This document shows, in pieces, positions 11,472 to 22,277 of a stretch of 64,000 nt of DNA. Location: assembly GCA_038087015.1 (NCBI GenBank), contig JASBNA010000073.1, positions 1 to 64,000 of the forward strand. Direction: 5' to 3'. The notes under the pieces are model-generated. The model saw only the letters and a list, made by a program, of their open reading frames with translations, was not told the origin of the DNA and did not search any database. Position 1 is the stretch's first letter. Every line of letters starts with the position of its first letter. The stretch is from Cerrena zonata (Eukaryota > Basidiomycota > Agaricomycetes > Polyporales > Cerrenaceae). A program made the position numbers and the translations under genes.

Positions 11472-13044
11472 ATGTCTTCACTCTCACAGGACGATATTGA
11501 TGCATTGACCTCTATCGGCCATGAGACTACTCAAACCATTGTGTGTCTCGTAGTGGAGGCCATTATGTACAGTGAGTACACACACGCATCTGACCTTTGT
11601 ATCGTGTCAAGCTGATCTTCCACAAGCCTTTTTCTTCATCTTGGTGATCATGGCTGGACGGATCCAGTTGTACGCTCTCTATACTTTGACAAACTGCCTC
11701 CTACTGACCAAAAAGAAATATGTACAGCCGGAAAGGTTCTAGGCTGTCAGTGACTATGTTTGGGGTCATTCTTATCATATTCCTGTTGGATACCGCAGGG
11801 TGTGTCCTTGATGTCAACAACGCCATCCGCGAGATAACGTTGACCCTCACCTCAACTTCCTCCCTGTCACTCTCCGATAGGTATGCGTCGACTTTCAACC
11901 TACCTTACTCTATCTCCAATTCGCTTTTCGCATACATGGTACCATCATGTCTTTGTCATCATACCATTTATCACTCATCACTCCTTTACCAACAGATTTG
12001 TTTCGGAGACGTGATCATCGTTTGGCGAGCATATGTCTTTTGGTGCTACGGTAAAGGACGCCTGATAATGATCCTGCCCATCTTCACCCTCATTGGCACC
12101 TTTGGTAGGTTATTCATCAACTATGGTTTCAATCATGCTCATCAACACGCTAGGAATAGCCGGGGTCCTATCCTTTTGTGTCGCGCGAGATATGTCGACG
12201 TCCGATAATTTCGTCACACCTCCTTTCTGTCATCATATTCAGCAAGATGTGTACAGCTTGTCATTAGGTACTACTGCTATCTCCACTGCTTTGACTTGCT
12301 TTAAGACATGGTGAGATATCAAGATGTCCTTCTTATCGTTTATAGAAATTCTGAGCAATTCTAGGACTTACCGACGAGAGATCGGAGAACATCTGAGTAG
12401 ATCCAACAAGAAAACACGTACAGAGAAGATCATGCTGATCATTGTCGAGTCCGGTGTACTCTACTTCCTCTTACTCGTAAGTGACGACTACATACTACTG
12501 CTCCTCCGGGAAGTACCTAACAACATACTATTCACCGTAGCTGGAATTTGTCATTGGTGACATTCCTAAAGTCCTCAACGCTAAATATGCGAAATATAAT
12601 CTTACCTTCGCTAATTTAGTCTGGACCTACATCGCAAACCATCTTTTGGTGCGTGCATCTACACACTCTTATACTTATACTTATATCTACCACACAGGGG
12701 ATATACCCTGCACTTATGGTGATCCTGGTCAACTCACAGCGATCATGCCTGGAAGAGTCAATTATCTCAATACACACAATGAACCAAGACATACGCACTC
12801 AGAACGTCTCGGTTCAACAGCCGCAGGTACTGCCTATTCGAAAAAGAACTTATCTTTCATGCGTATAAGTTACATGGCCACACACGTTATTGAGATTAAC
12901 GCTTCTAAGACTCGTGAAGTAGGTGTTGTATCTGAACATATAGCGACCCTCGCTGACGAGTCTGAAGCGAGGGATGAAGACAAGCACTATTCATTTGACA
13001 TATTTCGGCACACCCCAGTGATCTCGATTTTCCGACAAAGCTAG
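11472..13044 (+). CDS. Seven-pass membrane protein of a basidiomycete family
   Basis: Starts MSSLSQDDIDALTSIGHETT, followed by hydrophobic exons: IVCLVVEAIMY, FFFILVIMAG, VTMFGVILIIFLLDTAG, GDVIIVWRAYVFWCYGK, SIMLINTLGIAGVLSF, KIMLIIVESGVLYFLLL and YPALMVILVNSQRS. The GD-x-I-x-V-WR-A motif after the third segment and the R-x-EKIMLI-x-VESG motif before the sixth are typical of a large basidiomycete family of predicted seven-pass membrane proteins with no assigned role. A hydrophilic C-terminal tail ends at 13,044. The join between the second and third hydrophobic exons (about 11,660-11,725) is unclear: one reading meets TAG, so an intron boundary or a lesion is hidden there. Confidence 0.65.
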
Positions 13045-13177
13045 AGACATAGCTTAAATTAAAACAGGTAGTACAGGGAATCACGGATTACAATAGGACG
13101 AAGAAAATATGCATATACACACAGAACAACAGCAGTTCCAAAGTGACGAGGGCGGAAAACAAGTGGAAGTAGACAGA

Positions 13178-13998
13178 TCAAGGAGTGAGAGCAGTGAGAG
13201 CAGCAAGAGCCATCTTGATCCGATCGATCAATTCCTTCAACCGTTGACGAGTCTTCTCTTGAGACAACGAACACAATAATGTCAGTATCAACGCACGAGC
13301 CAGTGCCAGAGGCAGACGGATACACCGGCCTACCGACGAAAGTGGGGGGTGGCGAAGAGACTGAGAACATGCCTTGGTCTTTCTCGGTCTCCATTAGCTC
13401 GTTGATTTCTTTCTCTAGTCTGTCGGCCGTTTTGTCGCTTTCGTGTAAGGGCCGGGCAGAGGACCAGGCGTGGAAGTCGAGCATCAACTCGAGGAGCATG
13501 AGGCTCAGCTCTGTATTCAGGTCAGAGAAAGAGACCACATTGAAGATGGGAGATGTAGACCTACTTTCTTGAAACTCTGCATCGCGTTTGTTCTCGCTGT
13601 CAAAGGGTGTAACAATCTTGCCGCGGTGGTCGAAGGGCTCAAAGACATCAGTAATTATTTCGGAGACGCCTCGCTTGGCTCTCGCAGAAGCTTCGTCTTT
13701 ACTAGCTACTGGATTATTCGAGATGCTCTCCATGCTAATTCGTGGGTATATGCGTCGTCTATGGTGGGGGTAAGCAACAAACAAGGTACTCGGGCAAACT
13801 TCCTTATCAGGATCAATTGAAACTCCGAAACGCGTCAACAACGCATCAACTACTTCAATAGAGCGAGCTTCAAGTTTCTTTACCTGCAGGTTGCGACATT
13901 CTACTCCTGCGATCACCGACTTTGATCTGTTTTATCGCGCTACTGGTACCAAACCTCTACTCATGTAGAAGACTCCCTTTACAGGAGAATCATGTAGT
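13178..13998 (-). pseudogene. 3' half of an unknown gene cut by the KDZ transposon (copy B)
   Basis: From about 13,916 the frame reads VVDALLTRFGVSIDPDKEVC, FVAYPHHRRRIYPRISME, RGVSEIITDVFEPFDHRGK and VTPFDSENKRDAEFQE. A 54-bp intron (GTAGGT...ATACAG) leads to LSLMLLELMLDFHAWSS and DKTADRLEKEINELMETEKD. A second intron (GTAGGC...TCTCAAG) restores the frame into EKTRQRLKELIDRIKMALAA and a stop at 13,178. Upstream, 13,917-13,998 still matches the exon before this block in the relative at 63.6 kb (TSSAIK versus TSNAIK). The match stops exactly at the KDZ element. The missing 5' half lies on the same strand beyond the element at 31,748-32,290. I do not recognise the protein family; it is hydrophilic with a helical C-terminus. 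Confidence 0.7.
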
Positions 13999-14005
13999 CG
14001 GGTGA
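13999..14005. repeat. Target site duplication of the KDZ element, left copy
   Basis: CGGGTGA here is repeated directly at 31,741-31,747, just outside the inverted termini. Seven bases match; one more could be counted with a mismatch, which would fit the 8-bp duplications reported for Zisupton-type elements. Confidence 0.75.
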
Positions 14006-14125
14006 CAGCCCCTTCAGTGCTCTTTCTCCGTATAACACGATACCAAGTGGGGGTAATATACTCGTTACTGGCGGGTCAGTCAGGGCTGCGTGGCCATGTA
14101 CATATTGCCGTATGACACGGGGTAA
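14006..14125. repeat. Left terminal inverted repeat of the KDZ element
   Basis: Begins CAGCCCCTTCAGTGCTCTTT and matches the reverse complement of 31,624-31,740, which begins CACACCTTTCAGTGCTCTTT. The match runs through CCGTATAAC, ACCAAGTGGGGG, CTCGTTACT and TGTACATATT to GTATGACACG, with scattered substitutions and no large gap. Confidence 0.85.
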
Positions 14126-14315
14126 ATAGCCCGGCTTGATGGGGCCATTGCTTCTGCTCACCCGGGTCAATTTGCCCAATTGACTGCATTACCTTGCATT
14201 AGCTCGCCTCGAAAGGAGCAGGTGAGTCTGCCAGACTGGGATAAATTGATAAGGGTAGGGTCCCACAGAGGTGGCCTGACTGAAATTACGTAGCTTTTTT
14301 GTGTCCATGTATTAC

Positions 14316-15780
14316 GATCCAGTCCTCCCGACTCCTATAGAGTACATATTGTTTACATGCGTGGGCTGTGAGCCAGTCTACCTGACTAGAGTAGAATTAG
14401 CATTGGCTTATAGGTGGATTATAAATCACTTCGTCCCAGTCAGCCCGACTAAGATAGATAGTAGTAATTTTGTGTCCGTGCACCATGATCCAGTTGGCCC
14501 GATCCAAATTAATATTATGGTTTTCTCATCCGTGAGCCCTGAACCGATCAGCCCGACTGGTATTAATGTGGCCATTTTTCCGTTCGTGAGGCTCGAACCG
14601 GTCAGCCAGACTGGAATTAATGCGACCGTTTTTCCGTTCGTGAGCCTCGAACTGGTCAGCCAGACTCGAATAAATGCCACCTTTTTTCAATCCATGAGCC
14701 TCGAGCCAGTCTGACAGACTGGAATTGATATGGCCGTTTTCCCGTTCGTGAGCCTCGAGCCAGTCTGACAGACTGGAATTAATGCGACCGTTTTTCCATT
14801 CATGAGGCTCGAACCGGTCAGCCAGACTGGAATTAATGCGACCGCTTTTCAATCTGTGAGCCTCGAGCCAGTCAGCCAGACTGGAATTAATGCGACCGTT
14901 TTTCCATTCATGAGGCTCGAACCGGTCAGCCAGACTGGAATTGATATGGCCGTTTTCCCGTTCGTGAGCCTCGAGCCGGTCTGACAGACTGGAATTAATG
15001 CGACCGTTTTTCAATCCGTGAGCCTCGAGCCAGTCAGCCAGACTGGAATTGATATGGCCGTTTTCCCGTTCGTGAGCCTCGAGCCAGTCTGACAGACTGG
15101 AATTGATATGGCTGTTTTCCCGTTCATGAGGCTCGAACCGGTCAGCCAGACTGGAATTAATGCGACCGTTTTTCCATTCGTGAGCCTCGAACTGGTCAGC
15201 CAGACTGGAATTAATGCGACCGTTTTTCAATCCGTGAGCCTCGAGCCAGTCAGCCAGACTGGAATTGATATGGCCGTTTTCCCATTCGTGAGCCTCGAGC
15301 CGGTCTGACAGACCGAAGTCACAGTGGTATTTCCTTGTTCGTGTGCCATGTAGCAATCAGCCGGACTGAAATTAACGTGGCTATATTTCTATTTGTGAGC
15401 CTCGAGACGGTCAGCCTGACTGAAATTAACGCGAGCGTTTTTCCATTCGTGAATCTTGAGCTGGTCAGCCAGACCGAAGTCACAGTGGTATTTCCTTGTT
15501 CGTGTGCCATGTAGCAATCAGCCGGACTGAAATTAAGGTGGTTGTTTTCCTGTTCGTGTCTTGCGACGGAGTCGGCCATACTCAAATAAACACTAGACAG
15601 TTTGGTTGTTGATGCACCTACACCTAGTCTGCCTGACTGGAACTATTATTTGTAATTTCCTGCGCACGAGCTTTGACCCAGTCAGCCCGACTAGACTAAG
15701 ACTCATCTTTTCTTTCATGGATAGCATTAGAAAAATATATATGTGGCTGGGAAGTAACCACTCAGTCTGCCCAGCTGGAG
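14316..15780. repeat. 54-bp minisatellite in the KDZ left subterminal zone
   Basis: The regular core, about 14,550-15,330, repeats a 54-bp unit about fourteen times. Each unit contains GTCAGCCAGACTGGAATTAA or GTCTGACAGACTGGAATTGA, then ATGCGACCG or ATATGGCCG, TTTTTCC and GTGAGCCTCGAGCC. Degenerate units extend on both sides. The centre of the unit is nearly palindromic (CCAGTCTG-A-CAGACTGG). Because 54 is a multiple of three, long open frames appear on both strands (for example 15,356-14,526 on the minus strand, with an 18-residue period). I treat these as a by-product. The array lies between the inverted terminus and the first gene, where many DNA transposons keep transposase-binding repeats. 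Confidence 0.85.
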
Positions 15781-16104
15781 GCAATGTATTTAGCACCTAC
15801 CAGACTTCAACTCATTGGTATGACACTCTCACTCAATGAAACAGAGAAACCTTGCCACCATCATTTGTATTATACAAGTTCGCATCCGGTATCCATATTC
15901 AGCCTCTGCACGCACATCCGACATCCATGCTTACATTCCCTTCTCCACATCCGGCATCCGGATTAATCAAGTTCCATGGGTGTATTGTCCTGCAATTCTC
16001 GCAATTTCCTGACGGCACGAGAAAGAAGATCTTGTGATTGAGTTAATCTTCTAACATATTGCCCGACAAGGTCTCGAGGGATAGAGACATTATATAGCCA
16101 TTTC
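15781..16104. other. Spacer between the minisatellite and the first KDZ cargo gene
   Basis: No coding exon is visible. It holds three ATCCGG motifs (about 15,885-15,960), the first of a motif that is dense across the rest of the element. Confidence 0.4.
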
Positions 16105-16746
16105 TTACATAACGTCAATAATGCTTGCTACCGGGTTGAATGGGGTGCATACCTCTTTTTCTGGCTCATCCCACCAGTGTGGTTTCTGCTCGATTGCATC
16201 AGTATTCTCATCGTAGGTCCACCAATAGCTCTCTCCTTGTGCGATTTGAGGGACAGTTCCATCAAAGAGCTCCGATAGGTTGCCCATGGATGGAGCGTTA
16301 GGGTCCGGTAGCTGGGTCCAGTCAATGACTGGTGGATATTCATCAATATGCAGCCACCGGAATCTTGCATCGATAGCCTTGCTTAGACGGGTAGTCATTA
16401 ATCCACGGAGACACATATGTGCTAGTGCCTTCTCTAGATTTTCCTACTATACATATAGTATGTGCCGGATGCAACTCAGAGTAAGACCACTCACTGTTTC
16501 TATGGTTAGCCCAATTTCCCACCGCTTATAAACAAGGGCTTTCTTGAAATCTTCTGTCCGGTCCAGAACCATCTTAAATGCCCTAGCGGCCTCATCCAGC
16601 CTCCACATTCGATACAATACTCTCCATGCTACATGTCCCTCAATGGAATATCTACAGTATTCACAAGAATAGTCAGTATTCTCTCCAGAAGAGCAAAGTA
16701 GATGAGTGACGGACAGTCCGTCCTCAGTGTTTTCCTGGTCTGCCAT
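16105..16746 (-). CDS. Small KDZ cargo protein of unknown function
   Basis: Starts MADQENTEDGLSVTHLLCSS at 16,746. One intron (GTGAGT...TAGTAG, about 16,440-16,494) joins RWEIGLTIET to ENLEKALAHMCLRGLMTTRL. The product is about 185 residues. The first half looks helical, with CEYCRYSIEGHVAWRVLYRM and AARAFKMVLDRTEDFKKALV, a pattern reminiscent of a helical repeat. The second half is Trp/Pro-rich (WWTYDENTDAIEQKPHWWDE). It lies 158 bp downstream of the transposase on the same strand, inside the element. I do not recognise the family. It could also be a separate 3' module of the transposase transcript. Confidence 0.5.
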
Positions 16747-16903
16747 TGTGACAAGTACTTTGTGCGGAAGATGAAAGTAGTGGGTAAGGTGATCGATGCT
16801 TATCAGATCAACAGAGTAAACGTTCACATACTTGTGTATACAAATAGATGTAAACAATATTATAAAATCAACAAACATGCCGGATATAGAAAGGCTATAA
16901 TAC

Positions 16904-19900
16904 CTATCCGGTCATGCGCAATACGGCATTATCTACCTGACTTGCTAGTAAATCCCATGTTCTAGCCTGCTTATGCGCATAAAACCGAAGTCGCGGATGG
17001 TCCGATTCAGCCTCTGCAGCGCGATGTAGCCATAGGTCTCTTCGGTGCAGATGGAATAATCGTGTCCATAGCATCTCGGCCTTAGTTAGTGCAAGTTCCT
17101 CAGCCCAACGGTCACGTCTAGCTTTTGCCCTAAGCCAGTTGACACGGTACACTTCAGAGGGATATATAAGTCAGAGCACACGAGAACAAATAGAAATGCA
17201 ACAAACATTCATCGAGCCATACCGGATCCTCTCCCGGATCATGTTGGGTATGCCAAATCCATGACAAACCATTATTCCTTTCGCCCCGAGCGTTGGGATC
17301 TATAACAGCAGTACTTGCAGCAAGGTCAGTCTTGTTTAGCACCTTAAACCTGGATAGGACATCCGGTGAGGCTCCTAGAATGTCTAAGGCACGTCTTGCA
17401 GAAGTATAAATCTGAGCGGCTTGATCAATGGACATTTGCAATGTGTGCTTCTCTGCGTAGCTCCTAAGTCTATTCTTGTACCCTGAATTCCCACTGGCAG
17501 GGCGGAACTTTGTGCGGAAATTGAAGGATTTCTGACCGATAGCAATCCGGAGGTAACGTAGCGAATCATTTGCTTGTCCGATTCGGAGATCTAGCTCGAT
17601 TGCAGCGAGACCTTGCAAGCGTGTTTTACAAGCAACTTTACCAAATGATGATGGAAGAGGAATGGGTAAGCACTCTGCCAGACGGCCATCCGCTATCTCG
17701 AAAACAGGTCCATCCGGATTGTGTTGGTCATCCGGGTCCTGCAAATCATCTCCAGCAATGTCTTCCCAGTCATCCAGGACGGCGGATAAGTCCGGATCTG
17801 CCTCATTGAGGATTGATACAAAGTCTTGTGACTTTGATCGGAAGTTATCAATCTCAGCTTGCAAACTGAGCCGTTTCTCCAGGAGCCGCTTGGTTTCTTC
17901 TGCAGTGGGAAATCTTCCTGCTCTCCGGACCTCCCTTCGAAGTTCAATTCTACTGCTGATTAGCTAGGTCCAATATCCTACCGTAATCACTTACTGTTGC
18001 TCTGTGATACGAAGACCTGATGTGACCCATGATGTTGAGCCTTTGACAGTGGATGTGTTGGGCTGTAACTCCCTATAGATCCATATATTGGCCATGACTG
18101 TTTTTCCGGGTGCTATTTATGAGTGTAAGCGGGCGATATGGGTAAATAGGGACCAGAAGAAAGACCTTCTTCTTCCTTGACATCAAAGATATCCATTGCT
18201 GTGGGATCCTGGTCTCGTTTCTCTTGGGCATCTGCCTCCTCAGCAGCCCACAGATCACACTTCTGTTTCCCTACGGATTCGCAAAGTGATATAAAATCCT
18301 CTTCAGATTCCACTGCCTGCTCAACTGCACCTTCCCACTTGCGAAATATTGACAGAACTGCGAATAGAAGTTGATATCAGAAATATAAACATCGGATGCA
18401 TAACATGTACGTCTTACCCATTCCGATCAGTTTCTTCCAGTTCGAATCACCCATATGTGTATCCAAGTACTCCTGTCGATGAAACCATGACATCGCTCTC
18501 GCACTCGAGGCAGTATAGTTCAGCAAGTTCCAAAGGGTCTCTATAATTTCGCCATCAAGCATACCAGCCCCTTGGATAAAGGTGGGGGCATATCTAGCGA
18601 AGCATTCCTTTACATGACCATGAACGTGAAATAGCCCGATACCTCGTTTGAATTCAACGCCATCCGGGAGTCGTAATTCATCAGGCATACCAAGCAATCG
18701 TTTGAGGAAGTTGACCCAAAACTGACACATGATGTCATAGAGAAGGAAGACCAGGAGGGACTGCCGGATATAAAGAATTGCTTGAATAAATGCGTAATCC
18801 ATATAACGTTGCCTTGGGAGATATTAGTAATGTTGATTCAAGTATGATATGTCCTTACCCTTCGCCTTTGCGGAAGTTCACTACTGAGTGCGGGTAAAAG
18901 CAGCCATGACGTCCGCAAGCAATTGCACCAATCCCTGTCACGTCTAGATGGGCATGGGATTGATTTTGTTGGGTCACAGCACGATGCTCATGACATGATG
19001 GCTCCTGTAACGAATACTTGATTCATATGAGTAGGATATCAACTGTTACTCCTCTTACCAGGGTAACCGGATCTGAGGTTGATGCCAGATACTCCTCAAA
19101 GGGAGCCCGGGTCACCATATACCCATGTCCATCGCTGAGAGGTACATCGTCTGAGTCATATTTCATCCTCAAATGGTCTTGCTTGAAGTTTCCATCCGCC
19201 AAGAGCGTCCGCATATATTTCTTCCTGTGGGATAGTTCAATATATGTCCGGAGTAGCATGAGACCGGATACATACCGATCTGGATCGCTCTGCCAGTCGT
19301 CCGGAAGGTTAACACCCGGCTGTGGACATGCAGGACAGAAAAGTGCCAGGCCCCCAGCTGGTATTGCATCCGTCGAGCTGTATGCATACCCAGCTCGTTG
19401 TCTTGCTTTCAAGTTTCTCCATTCTCGTGAAATGACCAAGAGCTCCCGGTATCGATTTGGAACCATGGTTGGGAATGCATTTGCTGTGAGCCGAGTCAGT
19501 TTGTCGTAATGTTTTGCTGCAGATGCTTTAGTCTCCAGGTTTTCAAGATCATAGTCATCCAATGCTTCAAATGTGAAGACAGTTCGTGTCTTCTTTCGCG
19601 ATGCCGGATACAGCCCCATGTACAGCATCTGGTCGAAGATGGGTATATCCTTTCCTAATATGCAGCGGCATGGGCGTATTCGAAGTTCGTGTACACCCGA
19701 GGCATGAACTGATGTAATTAATGGACAGTGATACGAATCGTATCCTCGATCCGGCTTTTTTGCACGTAGAGGAATACCCCCAGTTGTGGGGTCCCTCCAT
19801 GAGTCCTCATCATCACTATCGATATCGAGGAATGAGTCAATGTTGCTGCAAGGATGTCCGGGGATTTCTGGAGAGATACTGGGGGTAGACGTAGGATCAA

Positions 19901-20589
19901 CATCCATGGGGTCCGACTCAACGTCAGGAGCGGATGCGGACAGTGAGTTTGGATGAAGATATGCTGGACAGAGATCCCCACAATGCCCTAAGTTCAATGT
20001 GACACCTGCTTTCGACAGCGATGACCTGTGAAATGCGTTTCCGTCCCACCGAGATACCATATGGAAAGGAAGATTCTGGTGTGACCGGCGTATACACTCG
20101 CTACAGTACACCGGATCCCCAAAGCAGGAATGGCATCTCCACTGCATCGGGTTTGTCGTTTTCACCGACTTGCAGGTTCTGCAAACTGCATCCATTGGAG
20201 GAGCATCACGCTCAGTAATTATCTTCAAGATGTGGTCACGACACTGTAAAAATTCTCGGAGGAGATCATTTTGGTTCTACAAAACAACTTGCTTAATGGT
20301 GAACGTGTACAGTACAGCGATCCCTTACATTGCTCCTAACAGGGAGACGTCCCAGCTCATGATGAACTGAATCCTGCATGTCTTGATCGAAGTCACCAGT
20401 CCATTGGCCATCCGGAGTATGAAATGAAGTTGATTGGAAGTGATGTTGAGGTGCTTCCTGCTGAGTTCGCCCAAGGGGAATCTTACGTAGTTTTCGACGC
20501 TTATGATGAGACCGTAAGGATGATTCCTCATAGACGTTATTGAGGGCATCCTCAGCATGCTGTTCTTTTTTCCGTCGTCCGGGAGCCAT
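16904..20589 (-). CDS. KDZ-family transposase
   Basis: Starts MAPGRRKKEQHAEDALNNVY at 20,589. The second large exon (20,283 to about 19,060) has a CxC2-type cysteine cluster: CRTCKS, CHSCFGDPVYCSECIRRSH and HMVSRWDGNAFHRSSL, then ADGNFKQDHLRMK with the first catalytic Asp. Later exons give CHEHRAVTQQNQSHAHLDVT and GAIACGRHGCFYPHS, LLYDIMCQFWVNF, FHVHGHVKECFARYAP and DGEIIETLWNLLN. All are hallmarks of the KDZ transposase, an RNase H-fold DDE enzyme with zinc-binding inserts. A long helical C-terminal part ends WLRAKARRDRWAEE...RMTG at 16,904. The protein should cut and join the element's ends in the nucleus. No stop or frameshift is obvious in the conserved blocks. The exon at 18.1-18.37 kb is the least certain. 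Confidence 0.88.
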
Positions 20590-20659
20590 ATAGTATTTTC
20601 GAATAGAGATAGGATTTCAGATTTCGGAGAATACGATGAACTCAACAGGATGAAAGGCT

Positions 20660-22041
20660 TTATGCTAAAGGTGTCGTATCCTTAGGCATACGTCTACGAA
20701 TGTTATGCCTCTTTGACCCAATGTAGCTATTGTATTCATGCTGAGTCATCCATGACGCAGATTGAATACCCAGCTCCTTCTGAATGTTTTTCCGCATGTA
20801 CAGCGCCAAAGTGACCCGAGGTGAAACCCGTCGGACTCCATGCCAAAGAGCCCTCCCGCCGAAGATGCAGATTGTACCGGGAGGATTATTTACCCGAACA
20901 CCCAAGTTGGCTAGATATAGTGGTGCATGCCTGTACGGTCCGAAAGATAAGAGAAAGTCAAACCATTTCCATGACTCATGAAGATCTCGATGGAATGGAG
21001 ACTCCCGGTTGGTGATAACGGATATTGCAGTGAACACCATAGGCCATCTACCTAGGGCCTCCTTGCAGTCTCCAGATGCAATCATACTGTCCTTCATCTC
21101 TTTCGCCATTTTGTACTGTTGGGGATGAGTGATGGCTAGGATACCGGACACAACGGCAAATGGATCGCGAGCGACGGAAAGAAATGTGTGTCCCTCTGGC
21201 CGTTGCAAAAAGGGTGTTGTGTGAGGCGGGCTCTGTCAATATCATATATCAACGCCACCAATATTCCAGATAAAGGTTGAAATGTTACCTTGTGACCGGC
21301 CATGTACCACGCTGCAGACAGATTTGCCAACCCGGTTGAAATATAATTGTTGTCAGGCTCAAAGTACGCTGAATCTGTGCGCCAGGAGCCGCTTTCTTCA
21401 GGACGATGAAATTTCTTGGTGAGTGAAGGCCCAAGGATGCAGACGGCTTGATGAAGCTTATCCTGTTTGGAAACAATTAGACTTCTCAATATATGCTATG
21501 CCGACCCACAAACCTGGTAATGAGGTGGGATAATTGATGGAAGAATCCAGGTAATTATTCTGCCGGATGGATCAGCAAATACGCGTGGTTCGTCAACTTG
21601 GACGGTGGGCGAATACTGAGGAGGCCATCGTCTAAGGATCTCTTCCTCCCGCTGAATGTTACCACCACAACCAAGAGAACTCCATTTGCAGTCCCTGCAA
21701 TACTCAGCAAAGTCCCAGGAGATGTATGCTGACAGGAAGTAAGTCAATTTAATGGTCCGAAAAAGGGAGATATACGCACTGATGTTGGTAAATGCAATGA
21801 TAAGTATTCTAACCACATTTGTACATACATCGAGTAACTCCCGCCCCCATCCGGATGGGCATTCCGGTTCCTGAGGTGGGCTTGGGTGCAAGGTGGTTAC
21901 GGCAAGCTCGTACTTGAATAATGCCTGCATGAATGCAGCCACATCGGATGAGTGTTGATCTCCGTTGATGTCGGGAACGTAAGTAGACATTCCGAGTAGA
22001 GGGCAGGGTGACGTCAGAGAAGCACACATCGCTTCTATCAC
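20660..22041 (-). CDS. TET/JBP-family 2-oxoglutarate/Fe(II) dioxygenase
   Basis: The last exon carries the double-stranded beta-helix core: SPFHRDLHESWKWFDFLL with the iron-binding H-x-D (HRD), then GTICIFGGRALWHGVRRV with the distal His, and RVTLALYMRK with the Arg expected to bind 2-oxoglutarate. Upstream exons give PRVFADPSGRIITWILPSII and GSWRTDSAYFEPDNNYISTG. Fungal TET/JBP enzymes oxidise 5-methylcytosine in DNA and are repeatedly carried by KDZ transposons. All metal ligands are present, so this copy is predicted to be active. It follows the transposase on the same strand, 71 bp upstream of its start. The 5' exon around 21.84-22.04 kb, including the choice of start at 22,041, is tentative. 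Confidence 0.85.
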
Positions 22042-22277
22042 ATATAGTCTCTATGTTGCGGCTTGTTTGGACTTGATGGTTGGCCAATCCGGATCCTCAA
22101 ATGAATGATCCAGAATCTCAGATGCCAGATCCGGATGGAGCAAGATCGAGCTGTCTCAGATCTAACGCAGCCACAGCCATATGGTTTCAGCCCCGGTTAA
22201 ACGTTGCATGCAGCACAATGTTACGACCATATATTTGAACTTGAACAACTTCAACTCTAACTTCAACATTCTCAGAA

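Noticed and set aside
13230..13330. Conserved hydrophobic second frame (overlapping gene) in the unknown family
   Set aside because: A GTAGGC...TCAAG intron in copy B joins the two frames in phase and explains the switch without an overlapping gene.
14526..15356. 276-codon minus-strand frame with an 18-residue repeat (S-L-A-D-W-L-E-A-H-E type) as a repeat-protein gene
   Set aside because: It is explained by the 54-bp minisatellite, whose unit is a multiple of three. Equally long open runs exist on the opposite strand, and there is no unique N- or C-terminal domain.
14316..15780. CRISPR-like array
   Set aside because: The repeats are contiguous, without unique spacers, and the DNA is fungal.
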